This document shows, in pieces, positions 9,378 through 17,856 of a stretch of DNA of 64,000 bases. The position numbers and the translations under genes are program-made. Numbering within the stretch: position 1 is the first letter of the stretch; each line of letters begins with the position of its first letter. The DNA is from Paenibacillus macerans (GTDB lineage: Bacteria > Bacillota > Bacilli > Paenibacillales > Paenibacillaceae): assembly GCF_023715465.1 (NCBI RefSeq), contig NZ_JAMBOE010000001.1, forward strand, positions 186,001 through 250,000, in the 5' to 3' direction. The notes beneath the pieces were generated by a model. The model was not told the origin of the DNA. It saw only the letters and a list, made by a program, of their open reading frames with translations, and did no database searches.

Positions 9378-10274
9378 TCACCCCTTGATCGAACCGATCA
9401 TCACGCCTTTGACAAAGTACTTTTGCAGGAAGGGATACAACATGAGCAGCGGCAGGCTGGATACGATGATCACACCGTATTTGATCAACTCCGTCACCCG
9501 CATTTTCGCCGCGTAGGATTCCACATCCACCATCATCCCGGAGTTAACCTGATTTTGTACGAGAATATTGCGCAGCACTAGCTGTAGCGGGTATTTGGTC
9601 TCATCGTTCAAATAAATCAAAGCGTCGAAAAAACCGTTCCAGAAACCGACGACATGATACAGCACCATGACGGCAATGATGGATTTGGACAGAGGCAACA
9701 CAATGCTCCAGAAAAACCGGGTATTGGAACAACCGTCGATCGAAGCGGCTTCCCACATTTCATCCGGAATGGACGACTGAAAAAAAGTTCTTACGATAAT
9801 GACATTAAATAACCCGCCGGCCCCGGGAATGACTAGCGCCCAGATGGTGTTCAGCATATGCAGGTCTTTGATTAACAAATAGGTAGGAATCAACCCGCCG
9901 CTAAAAAACATGGTGATCAGCAAAAACCACATGATAGCCGATCTCCCAACCAAATCCTTGCGGGCTAACGGATAAGCCGCAAACACGGTGACGGCTACGC
10001 CGATCAAGGTTCCTAACCCCGCGTAAAGCAGTGAGTTGGCATACCCGATCCAGATGGAGGAATCATTGAATATCCGTTCATAGCCATCAAGCGTAAACCC
10101 CTTCGGGTATAACCAGATTTCCCCCGAATAAATCAGATTAGGATCGCTAAATGAAGCAATCAGCACAAAATACAGCGGAAATAATACAAGCAGCATCACT
10201 AAGGTCAACACCGAATAATTAATGACGTCAAACCAGACGTCCCCTCTGCTTTTTCTTTTCAATAATTGGTTCAA
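9378..10274 (-). CDS. carbohydrate ABC transporter permease (LplC/YtcP type)
   Basis: A six-helix inner-membrane permease whose EAA loop (WEAASIDGCSNTRFFWSIVLP) couples to the ATPase. The frame can start at GTG 10292, overlapping the upstream permease stop. A GGGGGG Shine-Dalgarno lies seven bases before the TTG at 10274, so that start is preferred, giving a protein beginning MNQLLKRKSRGD. It ends with the short conserved tail seen in this subfamily (GVMIGSIKG). It pairs with the LplB-type permease as a heterodimer for oligosaccharide import. Confidence 0.9.
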   Translation of the reverse strand: MNQLLKRKSRGDVWFDVINYSVLTLVMLLVLFPLYFVLIASFSDPNLIYSGEIWLYPKGFTLDGYERIFNDSSIWIGYANSLLYAGLGTLIGVAVTVFAAYPLARKDLVGRSAIMWFLLITMFFSGGLIPTYLLIKDLHMLNTIWALVIPGAGGLFNVIIVRTFFQSSIPDEMWEAASIDGCSNTRFFWSIVLPLSKSIIAVMVLYHVVGFWNGFFDALIYLNDETKYPLQLVLRNILVQNQVNSGMMVDVESYAAKMRVTELIKYGVIIVSSLPLLMLYPFLQKYFVKGVMIGSIKG

Positions 10275-10285
10275 AGTGATCCCCC

Positions 10286-11236
10286 CTACCACAAGCTGGT
10301 TTCCGTCATTTTTTTGGCGACCCGGTTGACGGTGACAATCAGGATGATATTGATCACGGAATTAAATAGTCCGACCGCCGTTGAAAAGCTGTATTGCGCC
10401 TTCTGAATCCCCAACTCGTATACATAGGTCGGAATAATATTGGATGTGGCATAGTTCAGATCGCTTTGCATTAGAAACGCCTTTTCGAAACCGATGCCCA
10501 TGATGTTCCCGAGCGCAAGAATCAGCAAGATGACGATCGTCGGCATAATGCTAGGAATATCGACGTACCATACCCGCTTCCATTTGCTTGCCCCATCCAT
10601 GATCGCGGCTTCATGCAGTTCGGGATTGACCCCCGCGAGCGCGGCCAGGTAAATGATCGTGGAGAACCCGGTTTCTTGCCATATCCCCGACAAAATGTAT
10701 AAAGGACGGAACCAGCCTTCGTCGGCCATAAACAGAATGGGTTCGCCTCCGAACAAGGTGATGATGTGGTTCACAATTCCGCTATTTGGCGATAAGAAAA
10801 CATTAAGCATACCGACGAGCACAACGGTAGAGATAAAGTGCGGCGCATAAATGACGGTTTGGATAAATTTCTTGTACCGCTTTCCCAGCATCTGGTTCAG
10901 CATGATCGCGATGATCACCGGGGCGGGAAAGCCAAATACCAGCGACAGGAAACTGAGCGATAATGTATTTGTGATGATCGTCCAGAAGTTATAGGAATCG
11001 AAAAAATCTATGAAGTGTTTGAACCCTACCCATTCGCTGCCCCAAATCCCCTGGCTCGGCGAGAAATCCTTAAAGGCGATTTGCACGCCGTACATCGGAT
11101 AATACTTGAACACGAGATAGACCAGAATGATGGGCAGCAAAAACAAATACAATTCGTAGTTGCGTTTGACCTGAACCCAAGTCTTGCGTTTCACCTTGAC
11201 TATGGATTGATCTACCCCGGAATCACTTGAATTCAC
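10286..11236 (-). CDS. carbohydrate ABC transporter permease (LplB type)
   Basis: A 316-residue permease with six predicted membrane segments. The N-terminal hallmark YELYLFLLPIILVYLVFKYYPMYG region and the EAA loop HEAAIMDGASKWKRVWYVD are clear. It begins with GTG preceded by GAAAGGG and is the first gene of the sugar operon, directly downstream of two identical LacI-type operators. With the following LplC-like permease it forms the membrane channel of the importer. Confidence 0.9.
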   Translation of the reverse strand: MNSSDSGVDQSIVKVKRKTWVQVKRNYELYLFLLPIILVYLVFKYYPMYGVQIAFKDFSPSQGIWGSEWVGFKHFIDFFDSYNFWTIITNTLSLSFLSLVFGFPAPVIIAIMLNQMLGKRYKKFIQTVIYAPHFISTVVLVGMLNVFLSPNSGIVNHIITLFGGEPILFMADEGWFRPLYILSGIWQETGFSTIIYLAALAGVNPELHEAAIMDGASKWKRVWYVDIPSIMPTIVILLILALGNIMGIGFEKAFLMQSDLNYATSNIIPTYVYELGIQKAQYSFSTAVGLFNSVINIILIVTVNRVAKKMTETSLW

Positions 11237-11269
11237 CTTTATGCACCCTTTCTACGCAGAAAATGTGAG

Positions 11270-11284
11270 TTGAAACGTTTCCAA
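11270..11284. promoter_or_regulatory. LacI-family operator O1 (TTGAAACGTTTCCAA)
   Basis: A 15-bp site with the 10-bp palindromic core GAAACGTTTC. An identical copy starts 21 bp away, and a third exact copy in inverted orientation lies before the LacI-type gene. Its place 34 bp upstream of the first permease start suggests repression of the GH32/ABC operon. Confidence 0.8.
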
Positions 11285-11290
11285 TTTTAT

Positions 11291-11305
11291 TTGAAACGTT
11301 TCCAA
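11291..11305. promoter_or_regulatory. LacI-family operator O2 (TTGAAACGTTTCCAA)
   Basis: An exact repeat of O1, centred 21 bp (two helical turns) away and so on the same DNA face. A possible minus-strand -10 (TAAAAT, 11284-11289) lies between the two sites, so bound repressor would cover the promoter. Confidence 0.8.
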
Positions 11306-11391
11306 TTTATCAGAAGAAAAACGTCAACCGGCAAATCCACAACGTGAAACTGCCGTGCAAATGATGTTTTTCTCATAACCTAGAACCGCAA

Positions 11392-12360
11392 TCAAGTCGT
11401 TTCGCCTTGTCTAAATATAACCGGAAGACGATAAACCTCCAGATCCAAACTTTCACCTTCAATCTTTTTGAAGAGCAGCCTGATCGTCGTACGCGCCATC
11501 TCCTCTACAGGCTGCCTGATCGTTGACAATATCGGGTGAAAATAAGGATGATCCTGAATGCCGTCATATCCGATGACTTTTACATCCTCCGGAACGCGAA
11601 TCCCCCGCCTGCCCGCTCTTTCTATATATTTGGCAGCAAACATATCGGTAATGGCAAAAATGCCGTCCACATCGCGAAACTCATCCAGAAATTGTTCAAA
11701 ATAGGCATCGTCGTCTACAACGGGGTCCGGCTTCTGATAGACAACATAGTCAACGCCCATTGTTTTCGCCTCATGAACGAAACCCTCTCTCCGATTCATC
11801 GTTTCGCTGAAAACGGATGTGACGCTGCCCAGAAAAGCCGGTTTTCGGACTCCCGCTTTGATCAGCTCCTTTAGTGCCAGACGTCCCCCTTCAAAATTGT
11901 CCGAGGTGACGCAGGTGATTTTCTTATTGAAATGTCTGTCGATGCTGACAATCGGAATGTCATTGCTTACATTATTTTCGATATCGTTGTAAGTAATGCC
12001 GACAATGCCCGCCACTTTGTTTTGCTGCAGCATATCCAGATAATACAATTCCTTTTCGGGTTTCCCGCCGCTGTTGCACAACATGAGCTTATAACCTTCC
12101 CGATCCAACTCATCTTCAATATAAAAAGCCAGTTCGGAAAAAAAGGGATGCCAAATGCTCGGGAGCAGCAGGGCGACCATCTTGGATTTCCGCATTTTAA
12201 AATTTCGGGCAATTTCATTGGGGATATAATTCAGCTCCTGGATAGCTTCTTCTACTTTTCTGCGTGTCGCGGGTTTCACGGCGCCCGAATTATTAATGAC
12301 GCGAGACACGGTGCCCACGGCTACGCCGGCTAAGTTAGCCACATCTTTAATGCTTGACAT
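11392..12360 (-). CDS. LacI-family regulator of the GH32/ABC operon
   Basis: A 322-residue LacI/GalR protein. The helix-turn-helix is residues 3-25 (IKDVANLAGVAVGTVSRVINNSG), the hinge includes LNYIPNEIARNFK, and a PBP-like effector domain follows from about residue 60. It sits on the same strand, just upstream of the permease genes. Both its own promoter and the operon leader hold the same 15-bp palindrome, so it most likely represses itself and the operon until an imported sugar binds. The ligand is presumably fructose or a fructo-oligosaccharide, inferred from the GH32 genes. Confidence 0.92.
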   Translation of the reverse strand: MSSIKDVANLAGVAVGTVSRVINNSGAVKPATRRKVEEAIQELNYIPNEIARNFKMRKSKMVALLLPSIWHPFFSELAFYIEDELDREGYKLMLCNSGGKPEKELYYLDMLQQNKVAGIVGITYNDIENNVSNDIPIVSIDRHFNKKITCVTSDNFEGGRLALKELIKAGVRKPAFLGSVTSVFSETMNRREGFVHEAKTMGVDYVVYQKPDPVVDDDAYFEQFLDEFRDVDGIFAITDMFAAKYIERAGRRGIRVPEDVKVIGYDGIQDHPYFHPILSTIRQPVEEMARTTIRLLFKKIEGESLDLEVYRLPVIFRQGETT

Positions 12361-12394
12361 CTAACCCCCCACCTATCTCTCTTTTATCGTAATC

Positions 12395-12423
12395 ATCATA
12401 GCACCAAATTGGAAACGTTTCAA
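12395..12423 (-). promoter_or_regulatory. promoter of the LacI-type gene with overlapping operator O3
   Basis: On the minus strand TTGAAA (12418-12423) and TATGAT (12395-12400) are separated by 17 bp. The operator TTGGAAACGTTTCAA (12409-12423) covers the -35, an exact inverted copy of O1/O2. This fits autorepression. Confidence 0.75.
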
Positions 12424-12431
12424 TATGTTTT

Positions 12432-12446
12432 TTGGAAGCGCTTTTT
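12432..12446. promoter_or_regulatory. possible cre-like site upstream of the LacI-type gene
   Basis: TTGGAAGCGCTTTTT matches the CcpA consensus WTGNAANCGNWNNCW at all but one fixed position and lies just upstream of the -35. It could give catabolite control, or be a degenerate fourth operator. Confidence 0.35.
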
Positions 12447-12704
12447 AATCTTGTTTTCGCTGAATACCAAACGGGAGCAGTACCAATACCATACAAATTC
12501 CGGGTATGCGAAAAGCTCCTGAATCTCCACAAGGGAAAACTCAAGAGCCCGTTAAAAAGATTGTTTGGAGATCAACCGGATCAATTACGAAATCTGACTT
12601 TACTGGTTTTTCGTGCTGGTTGACTATGAATCGTTTTGAAGAAAACAAGGTCGGCTTCAATAATTCTAAACATTTCGCTTAAACTTAAAATAAACATAGT
12701 CCCC
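12447..12704. other. intergenic stretch with no recognised element
   Basis: Together with the promoter region this makes a 344-bp gene-free stretch. Beyond the promoter, O3 and the cre-like site I see no convincing gene, hairpin or repeat. Confidence 0.5.
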
Positions 12705-13346
12705 TCATACGAGCATTTTAGCCATTCTAAATAACGAAAAAGCCGGCTTGTTGATTTCCCCTGTAATTTGATAGCCTACACGCTTGTACAATTTAAAGGC
12801 CCGTTCGTTTTCCTTTCTTACGGTCAGGGAACATTTCGTGAAGCCTTGCAAAACGGCTTGTTCCTCCGCAAACGCCAGAAGCCGCGAACCTATCCCGAGG
12901 CCTCTGCTTTCCGGCAGGGCGGCGATGGTACCAATATGGAATTCGTCATCTTCCCCTTCTTTCATAGTGATCATTGAATAAAACGATTTAACATGCCGAA
13001 GATGGTACCCAATAAGTCCCAACCTCCGATGGGCAAAAAGTTGTTTAATGGTTGGCCACTCCAGGCGTTTTAACACCGGAACCGGATAACAGGTGATCAG
13101 GCCCAGTGTCTGTCCGTTCGCTTTGGCCTCAAAGGCATATTGATGACTAAAGCGGTTCCCCCGCCCCTTCCACAGCTTGCGAAACGTGCTGGAAACAATG
13201 CTCTTCTTATCGGATCCGGCTAGTGGGTATACCAAATAATCCAATGCCATTTGATTTAGTCTTGCTCCAACCGCGGACCCGGCATCAGCCTTTATGATGG
13301 TGATTGCTTCATTTGAAATGTTGCCCATCGCATTTTGATTAAACAT
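12705..13346 (-). CDS. GNAT-family N-acetyltransferase
   Basis: A GCN5-related acetyltransferase of 213 residues. The acetyl-CoA-binding motif A is near residues 165-180 (LPESRGLGIGSRLL), and motif B (NERAFKLYKRVGY) follows. The frame has two Met codons at its 5' end. The second, at 13346, is six bases from GGGGA and is chosen; the first touches the Shine-Dalgarno. The acceptor substrate is unknown. It is flanked by unrelated genes and appears monocistronic. Confidence 0.88.
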   Translation of the reverse strand: MFNQNAMGNISNEAITIIKADAGSAVGARLNQMALDYLVYPLAGSDKKSIVSSTFRKLWKGRGNRFSHQYAFEAKANGQTLGLITCYPVPVLKRLEWPTIKQLFAHRRLGLIGYHLRHVKSFYSMITMKEGEDDEFHIGTIAALPESRGLGIGSRLLAFAEEQAVLQGFTKCSLTVRKENERAFKLYKRVGYQITGEINKPAFSLFRMAKMLV

Positions 13347-13455
13347 GAGCATTCCCCGCTTTTCGTATGATATCTAATTTACAATTGATACACTATTATA
13401 TCTTTTGATATAAAATTATATCATTTTTAGGCAATAGTCAACTTTCAATCATAAA

Positions 13456-13490
13456 CCAAGAGCCTATCCGATTTTTCGAACAGGCTCTGG
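13456..13490 (-). terminator. hairpin terminator after the TetR gene
   Basis: Arms CCAAGAGCCT and AGGCTCTGG (one bulged base) form a hairpin just downstream of the TetR stop. The T tract is short, so efficiency is uncertain. Confidence 0.55.
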
Positions 13491-13502
13491 CAAGCTTTAT
13501 AA

Positions 13503-14072
13503 TTAGTTCTTCGCTTTAAAACCGTGGTAATACGTATCCACAACTAACGCGGCCGCGGATTTTCTGGCGATATTCCCTTCTACGACCTGCTGCCATGTGA
13601 GGAACAGAAGTGAATACAGGACATTGACAATCCAGTTCTTATCTGCATCCTGGCGAAAATACCCTTTCTGCTGCAGTAAACCGACCGTACGCAGTACCGG
13701 CTCTTGCAGTTTCCAATACTCTTCTTCGATCTCCGGATGATAATTGATGGTGGTGTCATGGGCGAGGAAATAAATTTTGTCACCGAGCGGAATAAGGGCT
13801 TCAATCAGCTCCGGGATATAACGCTCACAGTTCTCCTCATCCAACCGAATGTCTTTCATCGTCTCGCTGACGACCTTAATCGCGCGAAATCCCAAGTAGA
13901 TCATCAATTGCTCCCGGCTCTCCACATACCGATGCAGCGTTGCGACGCCGATCCCGGCCGATTCGGCAATTTCCTGCATGGAAGCGTTCGGCTTCTCGAC
14001 CAAGAGCTTGGTCGCTTCATCCAAAATGGTGTTCAGCCGCGTTTGTTTGATTGATGTCAGTTCCTTTTTCAT
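13503..14072 (-). CDS. TetR/AcrR-family regulator
   Basis: A 189-residue TetR-type repressor. The N-terminal DNA-binding helices include SMQEIAESAGIGVATLHRYV (about residues 31-50), and the C-terminal ligand domain is variable. It lies 89 bp downstream of an MFS pump gene on the same strand. A palindrome (TGTGATCAATCACA) and flanking half-repeats sit in the gap, so it probably autoregulates and may control the pump. Confidence 0.88.
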   Translation of the reverse strand: MKKELTSIKQTRLNTILDEATKLLVEKPNASMQEIAESAGIGVATLHRYVESREQLMIYLGFRAIKVVSETMKDIRLDEENCERYIPELIEALIPLGDKIYFLAHDTTINYHPEIEEEYWKLQEPVLRTVGLLQQKGYFRQDADKNWIVNVLYSLLFLTWQQVVEGNIARKSAAALVVDTYYHGFKAKN

Positions 14073-14114
14073 CCTATTACACCTCTTAATGAGCTATGGA
14101 ATACCATTTGATAT

Positions 14115-14128
14115 TGTGATCAATCACA
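14115..14128. promoter_or_regulatory. putative TetR operator (TGTGATCAATCACA)
   Basis: Arms TGTGAT and ATCACA surround a central CA, 43 bp upstream of the TetR start. Outer half-repeats ATGGAATAC (14096-14104) and GTATACCAT (14134-14142), with one mismatch, bracket it. Confidence 0.45.
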
Positions 14129-14161
14129 TGATAGTATACCATATCGTCCGGGCGCTGCTTT

Positions 14162-15358
14162 TTACCTTATGATTTTACGAGACGCCGCAATAAATCCGCT
14201 CAAAAACACGCCGCACATCACCGCCATGAAGCCATACCCGCCGAACACGTCATACCGGACGGACAAGTAGCCAAACCCAAGTCCCGCCAATATCGTGACC
14301 AGCTTCTCCCCCAGCGATTGGAACGAATCCATCGTCGCGCGTTTGCCGGAATCGATCCGATGGTGCAGGTAACCGGAGGCAAGCGGCTCCATGATGCCGG
14401 CGAACAGGCAGATGACGAGCATCGCCGCAAGTCCGGTATAGTCCTGATTGACGGCGGCATAGGCAAAGCCGGTCGCTTGAACCGCCAGCACGATTATGAT
14501 CAGCGTTTTCGGGCCGAAGCGGGCAATCAGCGTATGAGCCAGCAGACTGCCGGGCAGTTGTAGCAGCATGATCGCGGCGGACAATGCGCCGAAGTAAGCA
14601 AGCGGCATCCCTAAGCGGTCCACATACAATTGCCAAAATTCATAGATGTACACCATGGCGGTCCCTGTAACCATCCCGGAGCAAATGACCAGGCAGACGC
14701 CCGGATTTTGCCGGAAGAATCGCAGGGAATCCGTGATGTACCTATTAAATGGGATCGCCTCACCCACCGATTCGGCATCGTCTGTCACGGGTTGGCTATT
14801 CACTGCCGGTTCAACCAGCAGCAAAGTAAGCAACAGCGCGGCCAGCGCGCTTCCGAGCGAAATCCAGTAGTTCAGCTCCAGGCCAAACCTCCCGGCAAGC
14901 AGGCTGCCGCACAAGGCGGCCAGCATGGCGGAAACGAAGTCGCAGGCGTTCAGGCGGCCAAGCCGTTTTTCGAACGAAGCGGCCTCCCCTTGCCGCAGCA
15001 AGGAATCATACAGCAGAGCGTTCTCCGAACCGCTGCTGGCCGAACGGGCGATCCCCGCCAGGAACACGGCCACCGCGAAATGCCAAAACTCCGTGGCGAA
15101 CAGCAGGATTAGAAATTCACAGCAGACCAGGATGGCGCTTGTCACGAGCATTTTTTTGCGGCCCCATCTATCGGACAGCACGCCTGACGGAACCTCCAGC
15201 AGAACGACCGTCAAAGCATAGACGATTTCGGCATAAATCACCATGGAAATGGTCATGCCGCGTTGTTCCCAATACAGCCGTTCGATCACATAAGCCGGAA
15301 TGAGGCCGAAAAAAAATCGAACCGCATAAAGTACTTTCAGATTCACCGTGTAATTCAC
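14162..15358 (-). CDS. MFS transporter (probable efflux pump)
   Basis: A 398-residue major facilitator with about 12 membrane helices. The cytoplasmic loop 2-3 motif A is SDRWGRKK (about residues 62-69). The start is GTG preceded by GAGG. It probably exports a drug or metabolite by proton antiport; the substrate is unknown. The TetR gene downstream on the same strand is the likely regulator. A 9-bp perfect inverted repeat lies just upstream of the Shine-Dalgarno and could be an operator or a leader hairpin. Confidence 0.88.
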   Translation of the reverse strand: MNYTVNLKVLYAVRFFFGLIPAYVIERLYWEQRGMTISMVIYAEIVYALTVVLLEVPSGVLSDRWGRKKMLVTSAILVCCEFLILLFATEFWHFAVAVFLAGIARSASSGSENALLYDSLLRQGEAASFEKRLGRLNACDFVSAMLAALCGSLLAGRFGLELNYWISLGSALAALLLTLLLVEPAVNSQPVTDDAESVGEAIPFNRYITDSLRFFRQNPGVCLVICSGMVTGTAMVYIYEFWQLYVDRLGMPLAYFGALSAAIMLLQLPGSLLAHTLIARFGPKTLIIIVLAVQATGFAYAAVNQDYTGLAAMLVICLFAGIMEPLASGYLHHRIDSGKRATMDSFQSLGEKLVTILAGLGFGYLSVRYDVFGGYGFMAVMCGVFLSGFIAASRKIIR

Positions 15359-15377
15359 CTCGAAGCACCTCTTTCGT

Positions 15378-15408
15378 ATCTAATGGGTATCGGTTTGATC
15401 CATTAGAT
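15378..15408. promoter_or_regulatory. inverted repeat in the MFS gene leader
   Basis: Arms ATCTAATGG (15378-15386) and CCATTAGAT (15400-15408) are perfect and separated by 13 bp, about 20 bp before the start codon. The size suits a regulator dimer site; a translation-blocking mRNA hairpin is the alternative. Confidence 0.5.
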
Positions 15409-15572
15409 TGGAGGCGCCCGGGGCGGCCGGGCAAATGCGGATTAACAAGGAGGTCTTGCGATTGCCGTCATATCATTCCTCTCCTTTTCCCTCGATTTGA
15501 TGGTTCTATCTTAAATCAGGGGCAAGGCCCGGTCAAATTTGCCGCCCCGCTTGACCATTCCCATTTCCCGCT

Positions 15573-16316
15573 TTACATCGGCTGTGCCGTAGGTCTGACC
15601 ACGATCTCGTTCACCGACGTATCGTCAGGTTGGCCGATGGCGTAGGCGATCGCTTTGGCGATCCGGCCCGGGGGAATGCTCATGCTGCGAACCATGTCGC
15701 CCATTTGCTTCGCATCCGGGCTGGTAACGGTGTTCAGCAATTCCGTTTCGACCATCCCCGGAGCAATGATGGTGGAGCGAATCCCCGATTCCGGCGATTC
15801 CTCCTGGCGCAGCCCCTCCGCGATCGCCCGTACGGCGAATTTGGTCGCGCTGTAGACGGCCGAGGTCGGACTAACCACATAACCTACGACCGAAGACACG
15901 TTGATGATGTGACCCGACTTCTGTTCCCGCATGATCGGCAGCACCGCGGCAATGCCGTAGAGTACGCCTTTTACGTTCACGTCGATCATCCGGTCCCAAT
16001 CCTCGACGCGCAGCTCGCTAAGCCGCGACACCGGCATGATGCCGGCGTTGTTTACCAGCACGTCCACCCGGCCGTACCGTTCGATTGCAAACTGGGCCAG
16101 CTTCTTCATGTCCTCGGAAGAGGCCACGTCCGCTTGGAAAGAAGACGCTTCTCCTCCCGCCTGGCGAATTTCTCCCGCGATTTGCCGCAACCGTTCCTCC
16201 CTTCTCGCGGCCAACACCACTTTAGCGCCGTTTGCGGCCAACAGCTTGGCCGTCGCTTCCCCTATGCCACTGGAAGCTCCTGTAATGATGACAACTTTCG
16301 ATGCTATGTTTTCCAT
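15573..16316 (-). CDS. SDR-family NAD(P)-dependent oxidoreductase
   Basis: A classical short-chain dehydrogenase of 247 residues. The cofactor motif TGASSGIG is at 12-19, NNAG at 89-92, the catalytic Ser is in NVSSV (about 141-142), and Tyr155 and Lys159 form YSATK. ARREER after strand 2 suggests an NADP preference. Start ATG follows GGAGT. It is divergent from a TetR gene whose product probably controls it. The substrate is unknown. Confidence 0.92.
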   Translation of the reverse strand: MENIASKVVIITGASSGIGEATAKLLAANGAKVVLAARREERLRQIAGEIRQAGGEASSFQADVASSEDMKKLAQFAIERYGRVDVLVNNAGIMPVSRLSELRVEDWDRMIDVNVKGVLYGIAAVLPIMREQKSGHIINVSSVVGYVVSPTSAVYSATKFAVRAIAEGLRQEESPESGIRSTIIAPGMVETELLNTVTSPDAKQMGDMVRSMSIPPGRIAKAIAYAIGQPDDTSVNEIVVRPTAQPM

Positions 16317-16364
16317 GGTGATGCACTCCTTATAATAAGAATAAGCACGCTATTTTATTTAACT

Positions 16365-16395
16365 CGTGTTGATTATTTAACGTGCGTTGATTATT
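16365..16395. promoter_or_regulatory. direct repeats in the SDR/TetR divergent promoter region
   Basis: GTTGATTATT occurs at 16368-16377 and 16386-16395, 18 bp apart, each preceded by a CGTG-like element. A related inverted element (AATAAGCACG) lies at about 16330. These are candidate TetR sites. Confidence 0.4.
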
Positions 16396-16501
16396 ATTAT
16401 ATTGAGCTTAAATCAGAGTTCAATCGTTAATCTGCGCGGGTTTGTGGCTTACGCAACATTCTGCGCGAAATTGTCTATAATCCGGAAGGGGCTATGGAAG
16501 T

Positions 16502-17071
16502 ATGGGAACTGCACCAAAAATCGACCGGCGCGTCGTGAAGACCAAAGAAGCGATCACCAAAGCGTTTCTCGAGCTTTTCGCCGACAAAGACCTCGAGCAA
16601 ATCACCATCAACGACATCGCGGATCGGGCCAATGTGAACCGGGGGACCGTCTACTTGCATTACAGCGATAAATATGACTTGCTGGATAAGCTGATCGACG
16701 ACCACTTGAACCGGCTCATTGCCTTTTGCGATCCCAGCGGCGATACGCCCATCGTTGGCGAGCTTTTGCCGGTGTTCGTGTACATTAGGGATCACTTCCG
16801 CTTCTTCTCCGCCATGCTGTCCACGACAAGAGCGGCGGTATTCCGCAGCCGCCTGATGAAATTCGTCTCGTTCCACGTCAAAGACAAACTGGATCGGCGC
16901 AACCCGCAATCGTTGATCGACGCCGAGTTGAACGCGCAGTTCATGGCTTCGGCTTTCGTCGGCATCGTCGAGTGGTGGATTCAGCACAACATGCCGCACC
17001 CGCCGGAGTTTATGGCCGATCAATTATGGAAGCTGTTTGAGAAAAACGAAGTGTATCCACGATCTACTTGA
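16502..17071 (+). CDS. TetR/AcrR-family regulator
   Basis: A 189-residue repressor. Helix-turn-helix residues are ITINDIADRANVNRGTVYLHY (about 33-53) and the C-terminal domain is of the TetR_C_8-like type. It is transcribed divergently from the SDR gene across a 185-bp gap with direct repeats, the usual arrangement for local control. Its last eight bases overlap the 3' end of the convergent AraC-type gene. It resembles the TetR protein at 32731-33312 in motif (ADxxNVNRGTVYLH). Confidence 0.9.
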   Translation: MGTAPKIDRRVVKTKEAITKAFLELFADKDLEQITINDIADRANVNRGTVYLHYSDKYDLLDKLIDDHLNRLIAFCDPSGDTPIVGELLPVFVYIRDHFRFFSAMLSTTRAAVFRSRLMKFVSFHVKDKLDRRNPQSLIDAELNAQFMASAFVGIVEWWIQHNMPHPPEFMADQLWKLFEKNEVYPRST

Positions 17072-17846
17072 TATTCGCCATATATTCCCTGGCCGTTATG
17101 CCGTATACACGTTTAAAATGCTTGTTTAAATGCGATAAATCCACAAACCCGCACGCAGTGACCGCGGCGTAGATATCCTTGTTTCTTTCAATGATACGTT
17201 TGGCGTGCTCCAATTTGCTGTTCAAAAAAAACCGGTACGGGGAAATGCCCGTGTTCGCTTTAAACGCCCGGATAAACCGGAATTTGGTCATCCCCAGCTC
17301 TCCGCATAACTCATCGAGTTTCAGCACATGGTCCAAATTGGCGTAGATCATTTCCTTGGCCCGGGTTATCAAGCTATCCTGTTTACCGTACATAGGGCTC
17401 ATTTCAATTTCGGAAAAATGCTCCGCAAGTGCTGCAAGCAGCTCATAACACAGCGATTCGTCTTTATGGGCAAAAACCGCCTGGACCAGGTTCAATATGC
17501 CTTGCTTCAGCCTGCGGTTATATACGATCGGGGAGGAAAACTTGACGATCTCCTTCACCCCGGCTAGCTCCATAAATAATTTCGGATGGATGTACACCAT
17601 GACATAATCAATGCCCGTCCTATCTTGGGATCTTCCATCATGCACCTGCTCCGGATGAAAAAGCATCACTCCGTCCCGATAGGACGACTGAAAGTTTCCA
17701 TCCAAATTGTACTGCTGGACGCCGCGCAAAGTAACACCCATCGCGTATTCTTCATGGCTGTGCTTCACATATTCGAAATCGGACATACTTGCGGACAGCG
17801 CGGTGATCCCCGCCGCTTTCTTATATACGAATGTGTCCATCCCCAA
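17064..17846 (-). CDS. AraC-family regulator with cupin sensor
   Basis: A 260-residue protein with an N-terminal cupin-like sensor (about 1-150; HSHEEYAMGVTLRG) and two C-terminal AraC helix-turn-helix motifs (about 165-260; second copy near AVTACGFVDLSHLNKHFKRV). The 3' end overlaps the convergent TetR gene by eight bases. It lies 10 bp after the LysE-type exporter gene on the same strand, so the two form an operon. This pairing of AraC sensor and amino-acid exporter suggests it responds to the exported compound. Confidence 0.9.
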   Translation of the reverse strand: MGMDTFVYKKAAGITALSASMSDFEYVKHSHEEYAMGVTLRGVQQYNLDGNFQSSYRDGVMLFHPEQVHDGRSQDRTGIDYVMVYIHPKLFMELAGVKEIVKFSSPIVYNRRLKQGILNLVQAVFAHKDESLCYELLAALAEHFSEIEMSPMYGKQDSLITRAKEMIYANLDHVLKLDELCGELGMTKFRFIRAFKANTGISPYRFFLNSKLEHAKRIIERNKDIYAAVTACGFVDLSHLNKHFKRVYGITAREYMANIK

Positions 17847-17856
17847 TCACCTCGTT

